A DNA stretch of 64,000 nucleotides from Nitrososphaera sp. UBA210 (GCA_002494895.1 DADA01000014.1:1-64000), one strand, 5' to 3'. Numbered from the stretch's first letter, positions 15,087 through 24,218 are shown. A program made the numbers and translations. The notes: generated by a model from the letters alone, not told the origin.

Positions 15087-16267
15087 TCATCAACGACATC
15101 AGCCTGCTTTTGGGCCAAGAGCTCGAGTACGTAGAGCGGGGTTTTCTGGTAGTAGAGGATGGCAGGATCAAAAGGGCCGGGGCAGGGAGCTACAGGGGCG
15201 ATTCCTTGGATGGAAAAGGATTCCTGGTGATTCCGGGATTCGTCAATGCCCATACTCATGTTGCAGACTCGATAGCCAAGGATATTGCGGCAGGCCAGAG
15301 GCTCGATAATAGAGTTCATCCTGTGTTTGGTGCAAAAAAGAAGATCCTGGAAAAAAGCAAACCCGATCACCTGAAAGCGTTCATCAGAAATTCCGCGGTG
15401 TCAATGATGAAAAAAGGCATCGTTGCCTTTGCAGATTTTCGAGAGGGAGGAGCAGACGGAGTCAGGCTGCTCAGAAACGCGGTCGCCGGCCTGCCAATAA
15501 AATGCGTCGCTCTTGGACGGACTGGCTACTACGGAGGGCCGGACGAAAAAGGCGATCTACCTGGCGATGTGCTGAAGGAAGCTGAAGATGTGCTAGCCAT
15601 ATCAGATGGTCTCGGAATAAGCGGCGCGAACGAAAACTCTGACCTGGCGCTTGCGCGGTACAGGACGCTGGCCGGCCCAAAATTACTTGCAATACACGCC
15701 GCAGAGTCAAGGGAGACAGTCGCGTTTTCAAAGAACCATACGGGCAGAAGCGAAGTGGAAAGGATAATGCAGTTCATGAAGCCTGACTTTATAGTGCACA
15801 TGACTCATGCAACGGATGACGAAATTTCGCTTGCGGCAGAAAATAAAGTTGGAATAGTGGTCTGCCCAAGGGCAAATGGCGTGCTAGGAGCGGGCATCCC
15901 CAGAGTTGCCCAGATGGTCAGGCAGGGCTGCGTCGTTGCTATGGGAACGGACAACGTTATGCTCAACTCGCCGGACATCACCAGAGAGATGGACTATATC
16001 TGGAAGGCATCCAGGGCTTTGGAGGGCGAGATGATTGATGCGCGGGAGATATTGAAAATGGCAACTGTGAATGCAGCAAGGATCCTGCGACTGAACTCGG
16101 GCTGCATTGAAGCGGGCCGCGCCGCAGACCTGATATTCATTGACAAGAGCCATGCTGACCTCTACCCGATGCACGATCCCCATGCATCGATTGTGCACAG
16201 GCTGAGCGAGAGCTCGATAAGATCGGTTATGATTGACGGAAGGTTCGTCGGGGAGATCGTCAATTGA
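15077..16267 (+). CDS. Amidohydrolase-superfamily metal-dependent hydrolase in the riboflavin operon
   Basis: 396 residues, cytosine-deaminase/SAH-deaminase-like TIM barrel. Metal ligands appear in VNAHTHVADS, LLAIHAAES, IVHMTHATDDE and VAMGTDNVML, and the C-terminal composite domain with AGRAADLIFID is typical. It sits between arfA and arfC with 10- and 4-base overlaps. In the archaeal pathway the step between these two enzymes is removal of a formyl group by ArfB, which in methanogens belongs to the creatininase family. No creatininase-type gene is in the operon, so this hydrolase is a good candidate for a non-homologous ArfB. That assignment is inference; a purine or pyrimidine deaminase is the alternative. 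Confidence 0.9.
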   Translation: MPLIINDISLLLGQELEYVERGFLVVEDGRIKRAGAGSYRGDSLDGKGFLVIPGFVNAHTHVADSIAKDIAAGQRLDNRVHPVFGAKKKILEKSKPDHLKAFIRNSAVSMMKKGIVAFADFREGGADGVRLLRNAVAGLPIKCVALGRTGYYGGPDEKGDLPGDVLKEAEDVLAISDGLGISGANENSDLALARYRTLAGPKLLAIHAAESRETVAFSKNHTGRSEVERIMQFMKPDFIVHMTHATDDEISLAAENKVGIVVCPRANGVLGAGIPRVAQMVRQGCVVAMGTDNVMLNSPDITREMDYIWKASRALEGEMIDAREILKMATVNAARILRLNSGCIEAGRAADLIFIDKSHADLYPMHDPHASIVHRLSESSIRSVMIDGRFVGEIVN

Positions 16268-16935
16268 AGGTCACAATCAACGGAGCAATGACTGTTGACG
16301 GCAAGATCGCCACTGCCGGCGGCGATTCCAGAATTTCCTCAAAGAAGGATCTCGTGCGGGTCCACAAGTTGCGCGCTTCAGTCGACGCAATAGTCGTCGG
16401 AATATCGACCATCCTGGCTGACGATCCGCGGCTGACCGTCAGGCTTGCAAAGGGCAGGAACCCTGCACGAATCATAGTGGACAGCAGGGGCAGGACTCCG
16501 CTAGAGTCACAGGTTCTGCAGACCGCCTCGACAATAAGGACCATGGTCGCCGTGACTGACCAGGCGCCGGCGGAAAAAATTGCGCAAATGCGAGATACAG
16601 GAGCTTCGGTTCTTGTGGTGAGCGAGGGAAAGGGCGAAAACGTTGCGGTGCCGCATGGCGTCGACCTCAGAGAGCTTTTCAGGGCACTTGAAAAAATGGG
16701 TCTTCAGAAAATACTCGTCGAAGGCGGAGGCGAACTGAACTGGTCGCTCCTCCGGCTGGGGATGGTTGACGAACTGATAGTTACGGTCGCGCCAAAAATC
16801 GCCGGAGGCCGGCTCGCTACTACGCTTGTGGAAGGCGATGGCTTTGATCAGATAAGCCGGGGAATACAGCTGAAACTCGGTAGATTAGAGCGCAAGAAAA
16901 CCGGCGAGCTCGTGCTGCACTACAGGCCCAGATAG
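16264..16935 (+). CDS. arfC: 2,5-diamino-6-ribosylamino-pyrimidinone 5'-phosphate reductase (ArfC / RibD C-domain)
   Basis: Reduces the ribosyl side chain to ribityl with NADPH. 223 residues of DHFR-like fold: AMTVDGKIATAGGDSRISS, DAIVVGISTILADDPRLTVR, RIIVDSRGRTP and ILVEGGGELNWSLL. The TTG start overlaps the TGA stop of the preceding gene (TTGA), so it is translationally coupled. Last gene of the operon. Riboflavin synthase is not encoded here. Confidence 0.93.
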   Translation: MKVTINGAMTVDGKIATAGGDSRISSKKDLVRVHKLRASVDAIVVGISTILADDPRLTVRLAKGRNPARIIVDSRGRTPLESQVLQTASTIRTMVAVTDQAPAEKIAQMRDTGASVLVVSEGKGENVAVPHGVDLRELFRALEKMGLQKILVEGGGELNWSLLRLGMVDELIVTVAPKIAGGRLATTLVEGDGFDQISRGIQLKLGRLERKKTGELVLHYRPR

Positions 16936-16985
16936 ACCCCGCAGCACTTTTTAACCAGATCGCTCATAATGCAAACCTACAAAAG

Positions 16986-19625
16986 ATGAGTAGCAACCCG
17001 GCGAAATTTCATGTCGGACAGACTATCGAAGGTTCAAGATTTGAAGTGGACCGCGCGTCGCTGACAAAGCACGCGATAATCCTTGGGGCCACGGGTTCGG
17101 GCAAGACGGTGATTTCCAAAGTCCTCGTCGAAGAGGCCGCTCTCCAGGGAATTTCCACTTTTGCAATTGACCCCAAGGGCGACATCGGCAACATGGCGTT
17201 TAGGTCACCGGGCTTTGACTTTTCAGAATGGTCCGGCAAGGAGGCAGACGCCCTGGGAATCGACCGGCAAGACTACGCCGCAACTCTGCAAAAGAATTAC
17301 AGCGAAAAGGCGGCAGAGTTCAATGTTGCTCCCGGAGCTGCCGAAAAATTCGGCACCGTAACGGTCAGGATATTTACCCCCAAGTCGGCAGCCGGCCTGC
17401 CAGTCGGAATCTCGCCCGACCTTTCCGCGCCGACCGACTTCAACCGCCTGCTGAGCACCGACATCGGGTCTGCAGCCGACCTACTGGACTTGACCTCGTT
17501 TAACCTGCTGAGGCTCGCCGGCTATGGCGAAGGCGACAGAAAAGAGATCACTTTTGTCTCTGCAATACTGGAGAACGCGTGGAAGGCCGGACAGAGCCTG
17601 ACGATAAGCACCCTCATAAGGGACATTCAGGAGCCTCCAATCAGGTCGATAGGTTCGCTGCCGGTGTCGAAGGTGGTGTCTGACAGGGAAAGAAAAGAGC
17701 TTGCCACAAGGATTAATCTGCTAATCTCGGACCCCAAGTTAAGGTCGTGGTCCTCTGCAGAGTCGATCGATTTCTCCGAGCTCTTTGGCAGCCCGTCGAT
17801 AAACGTGCTTGACCTCCGCAACATCCAGTCAGAGCAGGAAAAACACCTGTTCGTCGAGCTGGTTCTCCAGCGATTGTTCCAGTGGCTAATCAAGCAGGGA
17901 AGCGCGCAGACGCTGCGGTACCTTCTTTATTTCGACGAGATCGCCGGCTACTGCCCGCCTGTCAGAGAGCCGCCCTCAAAAAAGCTGCTGCTACTGCTGA
18001 TCAAACAGGCAAGGGCTTTTGGGCTGGGGATGCTCCTTGCCAGCCAGAACGCCGTAGACCTTGACTACAAGGTGATCTCTAACGCAAACGTGCGATTCAT
18101 CGGCAGGCTGGGCGCGCAGCGGGACATTCAGCGCGTGAGCACCGGCCTAGAGCTGGATTCAGACGCAGAAAGAGAAATCGCAAGGCTGAGGCCGGGCGAG
18201 TTCTATTGCAACGTATTTGACCCGAAATTCAAATCGGTAATAAAATCAAGGTGGACTTTGACATACCACAGAGGACCGCTGGAAGATAGCGAAATAGCCA
18301 ATCTGATGGAACCGATGAAGGCAGGGCTGCCCTCAAGCCAGCATGTCGCGGGCGAAGATAATGAATCCGAACTTGCCGTAATCCAGGGGGATGTTCCTGA
18401 GGAATCGCTTCCTGTCCCCGTGCGCGACAGCCAGATCGTTGCGATACCGCACGGCAAGGACGAGACTTTTTTCCTGCTCGAGAAAAAATTCGAGCCCAAC
18501 AATCTTGCCTACTTTATCAGGCTCGGCAGCAACCTAAAGTCGCTAAGGCTGCTATCGGTGGAAACAGAGGAGCGGTTCTATCCCGTCTTTGAGCTCAGCG
18601 CCTCTGTCTTTGAGAAAGGCTATGCAAGGGAGACCCTTGACAAGACAATCGAGCTTGCGGCGTTTGAAGGGGATGTGATCGAACTGCCCAAGCCGCACAC
18701 GCTGGTAGCGCAGCGAAAGGTTCCTACGGAAACAAGGATGGAAGCCAACCAGTGGAGAGGAGAGCTCCAAGAGACTGTCAACGAAATGGAACGGGCGCTT
18801 TTCATCAAGTTTGACATTCTGATAGAGGAAAAGAGAAAGGAGAACATTGCGAGCAAGTCCGCCAGGCCCAAGGCAAAGATAGCGGACATTGACGCCAGCG
18901 TTGCAAGCCTCCGGAAAACTATAGAATCAGACAAGGACTCGATAAAGAAATACGAAAAGCTCTACAAAGAAGTAAAGAAGGAGAGCAAGAAGAAAAAGGG
19001 TCTAAAGTCCCGGCTCATTTCCATGGAAAACAGGATGGACACAAAGAGGCAGAAGATCGAAACAACAGAGAGAAAGATAGAGCAGCTGCATACAAACAAA
19101 AAGGCGCTTCAGGAACTGCTGGTCGAAATCGAGGAGCAGGAAGAAGAAAAATTCCATGAGGCACTGGGCAGTATCAGGAGCAAGACGAGCTTTGGGGTGA
19201 CAGGCTGGCTAGTGGAAACCGTGTACAGGGCGGGGATGGCACTCAATGCCGGCAAGGAGCACCATGGCGATGTTGTCTGGAGCTCTTACACTGGAAAAGG
19301 GACTTGGGGCCGATGCTCCGCTTGTTCTGTTCCGCTGACCGAAGGCTGGGCATGCGCGTGCGGCAACCTGTTATGCAGCGGCCATTTGGCCTACTGCAAG
19401 ATCTGCCTGGAGCCGGCCTGCGTGGAGCACCGCGCAAGATGCCACATTTGCGAATCGACATTTTGTGCCGCCCACAGCATAAGGTGCGAGATATGCAGAA
19501 AGCCCGCCTGCTCAAATCACAGCGGAGCATGCAGCATATGCAACAAAAAAGTATGCAGCGAATGTTCGCAAAAGAAGGGGCTTATCAAGAGCAAGATCAT
19601 TTGCAGCGGCTGCTCTAGCCCCTAG
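16986..19625 (+). CDS. HerA-like ATPase with coiled coil and tandem zinc repeats, 879 aa
   Basis: HerA/VirB4-type DNA-pumping ATPase fold: Walker A ILGATGSGKT at about residues 32-41, Walker B LLYFDEIAGY near 312-320, and LLASQNAVDLDYKV with the sensor Gln. After about residue 440 comes a domain of unknown type. A long charged coiled coil follows at about 590-720 (KKESKKKKGLKSRLISMENR). The Cys-rich tail at about 765-879 has four successive CxxCxxxxCxxH/C units (CKICLEPACVEH, CHICESTFCAAH, CEICRKPACSNH, CSICNKKVCSEC). It probably forms a hexameric ring acting on DNA or on protein cargo; the target is unknown. No NurA nuclease is adjacent. It is preceded by a short AT-rich promoter region. Confidence 0.88.
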   Translation: MSSNPAKFHVGQTIEGSRFEVDRASLTKHAIILGATGSGKTVISKVLVEEAALQGISTFAIDPKGDIGNMAFRSPGFDFSEWSGKEADALGIDRQDYAATLQKNYSEKAAEFNVAPGAAEKFGTVTVRIFTPKSAAGLPVGISPDLSAPTDFNRLLSTDIGSAADLLDLTSFNLLRLAGYGEGDRKEITFVSAILENAWKAGQSLTISTLIRDIQEPPIRSIGSLPVSKVVSDRERKELATRINLLISDPKLRSWSSAESIDFSELFGSPSINVLDLRNIQSEQEKHLFVELVLQRLFQWLIKQGSAQTLRYLLYFDEIAGYCPPVREPPSKKLLLLLIKQARAFGLGMLLASQNAVDLDYKVISNANVRFIGRLGAQRDIQRVSTGLELDSDAEREIARLRPGEFYCNVFDPKFKSVIKSRWTLTYHRGPLEDSEIANLMEPMKAGLPSSQHVAGEDNESELAVIQGDVPEESLPVPVRDSQIVAIPHGKDETFFLLEKKFEPNNLAYFIRLGSNLKSLRLLSVETEERFYPVFELSASVFEKGYARETLDKTIELAAFEGDVIELPKPHTLVAQRKVPTETRMEANQWRGELQETVNEMERALFIKFDILIEEKRKENIASKSARPKAKIADIDASVASLRKTIESDKDSIKKYEKLYKEVKKESKKKKGLKSRLISMENRMDTKRQKIETTERKIEQLHTNKKALQELLVEIEEQEEEKFHEALGSIRSKTSFGVTGWLVETVYRAGMALNAGKEHHGDVVWSSYTGKGTWGRCSACSVPLTEGWACACGNLLCSGHLAYCKICLEPACVEHRARCHICESTFCAAHSIRCEICRKPACSNHSGACSICNKKVCSECSQKKGLIKSKIICSGCSSP

Positions 19626-19628
19626 GAC

Positions 19629-19838
19629 TCAAAGGGCGCACTCGCCAAAGAACCTGTCCTCTCCGGTGCGAACAACTATGCAGTTGCCCGCGGATTCCGG
19701 CTGCTGGACTACGGTTCCTGCATTTGTCGTAGGGCCATTGGTGAATGACGCTGCCAGGAAACTGCTAATGAAAAAGACCAGAGCAATGACTACCATCATG
19801 AAGAGTAGCAGACGCGACTTGTTGCTGGTAGCGCTCAT
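19629..19838 (-). CDS. Small single-pass membrane or exported protein, 69 aa
   Basis: The longer frame would run into the divergent gene at 19927. The internal ATG at 19838 gives MSATSNKSRLLLFMMVVIAL, a basic N-terminus followed by a 22-residue hydrophobic segment, and a short outer tail with two cysteines (GNCIVVRTGEDRFFGECAL) that may form a disulfide. It converges on the HerA-like gene, with three bases between the stop codons. Function unknown. Confidence 0.6.
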   Translation of the reverse strand: MSATSNKSRLLLFMMVVIALVFFISSFLAASFTNGPTTNAGTVVQQPESAGNCIVVRTGEDRFFGECAL

Positions 19839-19926
19839 TATCACTGAATAATGTCGCAAGTGGTTAGTATTCTTTTCTATGTAGTCCGTCATCATTTTTA
19901 AGGTCGCATGCGCCATACATTGCTGG

Positions 19927-21495
19927 ATGTTCGAGAACGAGAATACCCTGCGTAGGTTCATGACCGAGAAGGGCGAGGGAGAATTCCACGACAGCTACGA
20001 GAGGGCGCTTGAGCACGTGAGATCAGAATTCGGTAGGAAATATCCAATGATCATTGGAGGCCGGGAGGTAAAGGCTGCAAAAAGCGTCGCGCAGCTGTCT
20101 CCGATAGATACCAGGATCGTGCTAGGCCATGTTTCAGATGGCGGGGCATTACACGCGCGCCAGGCAGTGGCAGCGGCCAAGAGGGCATTTTCGAGCTGGG
20201 GCAGGACTGACTACCGCGAGCGCACAAGGATTTGCAGGGCGGCAGCTGACACCATGAGCCAGCGAAAATTCGAGCTTGCCGCCTGGATCTCGTTTGAGAA
20301 CGGCAAGAACCGTTATGAGGCTATCGCGGACGTTGACGAAGCAATAGACTTTGTCCGGTATTACGCTGAAGAAATGGAGCGCAACAACGGCTTTGAAACC
20401 CCAATGAAAAGCGCGCAACCAGACGAGCAGAGCAAGAGCGTCATGAAGCCTTACGGGGTGTGGGGCGTCATTGCGCCGTTTAATTTTCCTGCTGCTATCC
20501 TGGTGGGCATGAGCACCGGAGCCATTATCACCGGAAACACTGTCGTGGTAAAGCCGTCAAGCAACACGCCAATCATCGCGCATAAATTCACCGAAATATT
20601 CAGGCAGGCAGGGCTTCCTGAAGGCGTCTTTAACCTTGTGACAGGTCCGGGCAGCAAAGTCGGCGGCGAGCTCGTGAACAACAAAGACGTTGCAGGAATA
20701 GTCTTTACCGGATCAAGGGAGGTGGGCTATGCGATGGCAAAAGAGTTCAGCAAGAACAGGCCCCGGCCCCTTATCGCAGAGCTTGGGGGCAAGAACCCGG
20801 CCATAGTGACAGAAAGCGCTGATGTCGGCAAGGCAGCCGAGGGAGTGTTAAAGGCCGCATTTGGATATTCCGGCCAGAAATGCAGTGCATGCTCGCGCGT
20901 ATACGTGCACCGAAAGGTGCGAAGCGAATTTCTAGAAAAGCTCGTGGAAAAAGCAAAGAACCTTCCGACTGGAAATCCGCTTGATCCTAACACGTTTGTC
21001 GGGCCGCTTGCGAACAAGGATGCATACAGGAATTACCAGAAATACATGAGGGTTGCAGCAAGGGATGGCAAGGTGCTCTCGGGCGGCTCGCTCAAAAAGG
21101 AAGGCGACCTGAAGCACGGATATTACGTTGAGCCGACTATTGTGTCGGGCCTCCCGAAAAACCACAGGCTGTTCAAGGAAGAGATGTTTGTGCCGATACT
21201 GTGCGTGGCCGACTATGAAAAATTTGACGATGCAATAGAGATGGCAAATGGCGCCGACTATGGGCTTACTGCCGGAATATTCAGCGGAGATCAGGGACAA
21301 GTTCGCGAGTTTCTGGACTGCATAGAGGCCGGCGTCGTTTATGTAAACAGGCAGGCAAGCGCGACGACCGGCGCGATGGTCGGGTGCCAGCCGTTCGGCG
21401 GCTGGAAGGGCTCTGGAACCACTGGTAGGGGAACAGGCGGCCCTCATTACCTGACCCAGTTTATGAGAGAGCAAAGCCAGACGATAGCAGGCTAG
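19927..21495 (+). CDS. 1-pyrroline-5-carboxylate dehydrogenase
   Basis: Oxidises glutamate semialdehyde/P5C to glutamate with NAD+, the second step of proline catabolism. 522 residues, the long P5CDH type of aldehyde dehydrogenase. Motifs: WGVIAPFNFPAAILVGMSTG, IAELGGKNPAIV with the catalytic Glu, GYSGQKCSACSRVYVH with the catalytic Cys, and PFGGWKGSGTTGRGTGGP. Proline dehydrogenase lies 0.4 kb away on the other strand, which fixes the substrate better than similarity alone. A TTTTTAAGG box about 29 bases before the ATG fits a leaderless transcript. Confidence 0.93.
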   Translation: MFENENTLRRFMTEKGEGEFHDSYERALEHVRSEFGRKYPMIIGGREVKAAKSVAQLSPIDTRIVLGHVSDGGALHARQAVAAAKRAFSSWGRTDYRERTRICRAAADTMSQRKFELAAWISFENGKNRYEAIADVDEAIDFVRYYAEEMERNNGFETPMKSAQPDEQSKSVMKPYGVWGVIAPFNFPAAILVGMSTGAIITGNTVVVKPSSNTPIIAHKFTEIFRQAGLPEGVFNLVTGPGSKVGGELVNNKDVAGIVFTGSREVGYAMAKEFSKNRPRPLIAELGGKNPAIVTESADVGKAAEGVLKAAFGYSGQKCSACSRVYVHRKVRSEFLEKLVEKAKNLPTGNPLDPNTFVGPLANKDAYRNYQKYMRVAARDGKVLSGGSLKKEGDLKHGYYVEPTIVSGLPKNHRLFKEEMFVPILCVADYEKFDDAIEMANGADYGLTAGIFSGDQGQVREFLDCIEAGVVYVNRQASATTGAMVGCQPFGGWKGSGTTGRGTGGPHYLTQFMREQSQTIAG

Positions 21496-21563
21496 CCGCG
21501 GCGCTGAGAACAGCTTCGTCGGTCAGTAGCAATAGTTTAAGACTAGCTGTTCGTAGGGATGAT

Positions 21564-21881
21564 ATGCCAACACGAAAACGAACCGTGAAAGAGACGCGCT
21601 CAAGTATTTACGAACTGGACGACAAGATTGCGACAGAGGTCAGGCATGCGGCCGATGCGATCAGAGACCTCGTGCGTTCATTCCCGTCGACCGTTGAGCA
21701 AAAGTTAGCTTTTGAACACCAGATCGATCACCTCTCGAGGGAAGCAGATTACATGCTGAATGAAATGGATTCCATCCAGAAGGCAAACAGGAAAAAGATT
21801 CTTCTGGCGTACAGAAAGTTTCTGCTGCAGAACATCAAAGGAGTCGACGGCAAGCTCAAGCGGCTAGAAAAAAGAAAATAG
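21564..21881 (+). CDS. Small basic coiled-coil protein, 105 aa
   Basis: MPTRKRTVKETRSSIYELDD is followed by a long amphipathic helical region and a very basic tail (KLKRLEKRK). No cysteine or membrane segment. It sits between the two proline-oxidation genes but starts 69 bases after P5CDH with its own short leader. Family not recognised; a nucleic-acid-binding or structural role is possible from its charge. Confidence 0.7.
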   Translation: MPTRKRTVKETRSSIYELDDKIATEVRHAADAIRDLVRSFPSTVEQKLAFEHQIDHLSREADYMLNEMDSIQKANRKKILLAYRKFLLQNIKGVDGKLKRLEKRK

Positions 21882-21915
21882 CTAGCGCCAAAGAATATCG
21901 CCGCGGTTAGGCACT

Positions 21916-22806
21916 CTACTGCTGGATTAGAGATCTTGCCAGCAGGATAACGTTCCTCTTTCTCTCCCGCAGCCTGCGAACAGAATATGCAAGCCAGTTA
22001 TTTCCATAGGGGATGTATTCGGACACGGGAAAACCTCGTTCCACAAGCTCTTGTTTTAGCTCGTCGCGGATTCCCATCAGCATTTGAAATTCGAAATCGC
22101 GGGTTTCGCCTGCCCGCTTTGTCGCTTCATCGACCAGCTTTGAGTCATGCGTGGCTATGGCAAAAAAAGCGCCGCCGTCAAATAGCATCTTCATCAGTGT
22201 TGAAAAGTTGGCATCGACTTCTTCCTTTGCCGTGAAGGCGTGTTCCTCGTGCTCGTGGTAGGCGCCCTTGACAAGCCTGACCTTGCCATTATGCTCCAAG
22301 ATGTGCAAAAGGTCGCTTGCGCTGCGTCGAAGATACGACTGTATTGCGATTCCTGTCATCTTGTTCTCTTTGAAGAGCTCAAGGTAAATCGAGATGGTGT
22401 CTTCTGCGAATTTTATAGATTCCATGTCGATCCACATAAACTGCCCCAGCGAGCTTGCTTTAACTGCGAGCCTACGAAAGTTCTGGAGACACAAATCATA
22501 ACCTATGGCAAGTCCAAGCTGGGTTGGTTTTGCTGAAATGCATCCCCTCACTTTTCTTACCTCCATCAAGTCCATGAGTGCCAGGTACTCGCTGACGGTG
22601 GAATCGACAGCCTTTTTGTCGGTGGTCTCCTCGCCTAAAAAATTCAGTATTGCAGTCATGCCGTGGCTGTTTGCCCCCAAAGCAGCGGCTACTGCCTGTT
22701 CAGTGTTGTACCCTGCCACCCACTTTTTGGCTACCCGAAAAAGCAACCTCTCCAAAAGACCTGAATCATGACTGTGAGAATGTGGAGCAGGTCCTTCCAA
22801 CAACAA
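21916..22806 (-). CDS. Proline dehydrogenase
   Basis: FAD-dependent oxidation of proline to P5C, feeding the dehydrogenase at 19927. 296 residues, the monofunctional short form. Typical barrel motifs: ISAKPTQLGLAIG, FMWIDMESIKFAEDT, IAIQSYLRRSASDL, VRLVKGAYHE, FFAIATHDSKLVDEA, FQMLMGIRDE, and the substrate-binding end YIPYGNNWLAYSVRRLRER. The His-rich N-terminus (PHSHSHDSG) is unusual and could bind metal. Together the pair lets the cell use proline as a source of glutamate and electrons. Confidence 0.94.
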   Translation of the reverse strand: MLLEGPAPHSHSHDSGLLERLLFRVAKKWVAGYNTEQAVAAALGANSHGMTAILNFLGEETTDKKAVDSTVSEYLALMDLMEVRKVRGCISAKPTQLGLAIGYDLCLQNFRRLAVKASSLGQFMWIDMESIKFAEDTISIYLELFKENKMTGIAIQSYLRRSASDLLHILEHNGKVRLVKGAYHEHEEHAFTAKEEVDANFSTLMKMLFDGGAFFAIATHDSKLVDEATKRAGETRDFEFQMLMGIRDELKQELVERGFPVSEYIPYGNNWLAYSVRRLRERKRNVILLARSLIQQ

Positions 22807-23024
22807 ACAATATCATTTCATTGATTTAACTTTAGGCTATGGCAGCTGAAAGCAATGCGTATGATTTGCGACTCTAGCCATCCCACGAAAGCTTTACATT
22901 GAATTTCGACAAGTGATTCCGAGAATCAAAGTACTGCAGAGACAAATCGTCGTGATACCTGTCAAAAAGCTGTCGAAAAGCGGCAGACCAGATAACTTAT
23001 CTAAGAGACACGACTATCTTTATT

Positions 23025-23273
23025 GTGATAGCGAAGAATTCCGCGTTATCAGAGGGGCCGAACGCGACCCCGAACAAACAAAAGAATCCGGCAGCAGGTA
23101 TTGGCCTTGGTTTTCTGGGCGTTGCCTCAGTGCTTTCAGCGGTGAGCGTGGGCGTTGGAATCGGTGTGTACCTTGACAATGCCATGGTCAGCGCGTTCGT
23201 CGCGCATGTCTTGGCAGGAATCGTGATCGCAGCGATCAGTGAAATTGGTAAAAAGCTGAAGTCAGCGAAATAA
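23025..23273 (+). CDS. Small two-helix membrane protein, 82 aa
   Basis: The N-terminal 22 residues are polar (SEGPNATPNKQKNPAAG), followed by two Gly/Val-rich hydrophobic segments and a basic tail KKLKSAK. The start is GTG at 23025. An AACTTATC box about 26 bases upstream supports a leaderless transcript from this codon. The glycine pattern (GIGLGFLGVASVL) suggests tightly packed helices. No function known. Confidence 0.65.
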   Translation: MIAKNSALSEGPNATPNKQKNPAAGIGLGFLGVASVLSAVSVGVGIGVYLDNAMVSAFVAHVLAGIVIAAISEIGKKLKSAK

Positions 23274-23366
23274 GAGATTCAGAAGTGCCCGGAACTGAAC
23301 CAGAGACACTGCTGGTTCCTACCTTTATTGGAAATGCCAGGTCAATCTTAAATAATTGAATCCCGT

Positions 23367-23615
23367 ATGGTAGAATCGAGGCAAATGTCTGAGCCAGTGA
23401 TACAGCACTGGGAAAGAGTAATGCACAAAAACGTAAGGACAAGCGACAGAATAGACGCAGGCAACATCATTTCCGAAGCCGGAGAGAATTTTACCATAAT
23501 GCAAGGAGCAAAGAGAGAATACAGCGTGCCCAAATCCTGCGTAGAGGGATTTGATGGCGGCGAAGTCTACCTCAACATATCCTACTCTGATCTGATGAAT
23601 TACAAAGTGCAGTGA
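23367..23615 (+). CDS. Small unknown soluble protein, 82 aa
   Basis: Acidic protein opening MVESRQMSEPVIQHWERVMH. The middle (RIDAGNIISEAGENFTIMQG, then YSVPKSCVEGF) resembles a small beta-barrel of PRC-barrel type, but this is only a resemblance. A TTAAATA box at 23349-23355 lies upstream. The second ATG at 23385 is an alternative start giving 76 residues. Confidence 0.65.
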   Translation: MVESRQMSEPVIQHWERVMHKNVRTSDRIDAGNIISEAGENFTIMQGAKREYSVPKSCVEGFDGGEVYLNISYSDLMNYKVQ

Positions 23616-23726
23616 TAGGACAGAGGTGCGATGCTATCGCCACGAAAAGGTGCATGGGCAGTGCATACTATTCCCGCTAGCTAAAACGAACTGAAATAAA
23701 TTCCGCGGCTGACATCAGCAGGTACG

Positions 23727-23751
23727 GCGCTGCGCAGCGCAAATCTTATAC
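23727..23751 (+). promoter_or_regulatory. 14-bp palindrome next to a TATA-like box
   Basis: GCGCTGCGCAGCGC at 23727-23740 is a perfect palindrome directly upstream of a TATA-like CTTATA at 23745-23750. The box is about 28 bases before TTG 23777. The palindrome covers the position of the BRE and so would block TFB binding if occupied. It may be a repressor operator. Confidence 0.5.
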
Positions 23752-23776
23752 GCTTTCTATTGCATCATGATATCGT

Positions 23777-24175
23777 TTGAAGGAGCGGACCTACCGCGAA
23801 TCAATAGATTTTGTCCTTGCCAGGATAATGATCTCCTCCTCGAACATCAGGTCGGCCAGTGTTATAGCAGCGACCGGAATGCTTCGCCGATATCGGATCC
23901 GCGAGGATGTGAACCTGCTTCTCGGCCCAAAAGAGATGGGCGAACTTGTCAAAACCGCAACTCAGGTGGGGTCTTCATTTTACAGGTACGCGCCAAAGCT
24001 TGGAGAGCTCAGGCACATGCATCTCGATTTTGAGAATCTGCAGGCCTTGATATTTCCTATGCCCGATCACAACGTCCTTCTGGTGACAATGGAAAAAGCA
24101 GAGCCAGATGTGACACGAGTTGTCGCTTTCATCACACGACTCCTCCAGCGCGAGGGTCTGATTCATGCAAGTTAG
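23777..24175 (+). CDS. Roadblock/LC7-like protein
   Basis: 132 residues forming an alpha/beta domain of the type found in prokaryotic Roadblock/MglB proteins, which regulate small GTPases: a long first helix (YRESIDFVLARIMISSSNIR), central strands, a YAPKLGELRHMHLDFENLQA helix-strand, and a final helix VTRVVAFITRLL. The TTG start is supported by the TATA spacing. No GTPase gene is adjacent. Domain assignment is from pattern only. Confidence 0.7.
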   Translation: MKERTYRESIDFVLARIMISSSNIRSASVIAATGMLRRYRIREDVNLLLGPKEMGELVKTATQVGSSFYRYAPKLGELRHMHLDFENLQALIFPMPDHNVLLVTMEKAEPDVTRVVAFITRLLQREGLIHAS

Positions 24176-24218
24176 CGTCAAATATTCCCACAGTCGTATT
24201 ATTGCGATCTACTAAATG

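Noticed and set aside
19839..19961. Long 110-codon version of the gene at 19629
   Set aside because: The extension overlaps the start and promoter of the divergent P5C dehydrogenase and has no coding character; the ATG at 19838 gives a normal membrane protein.
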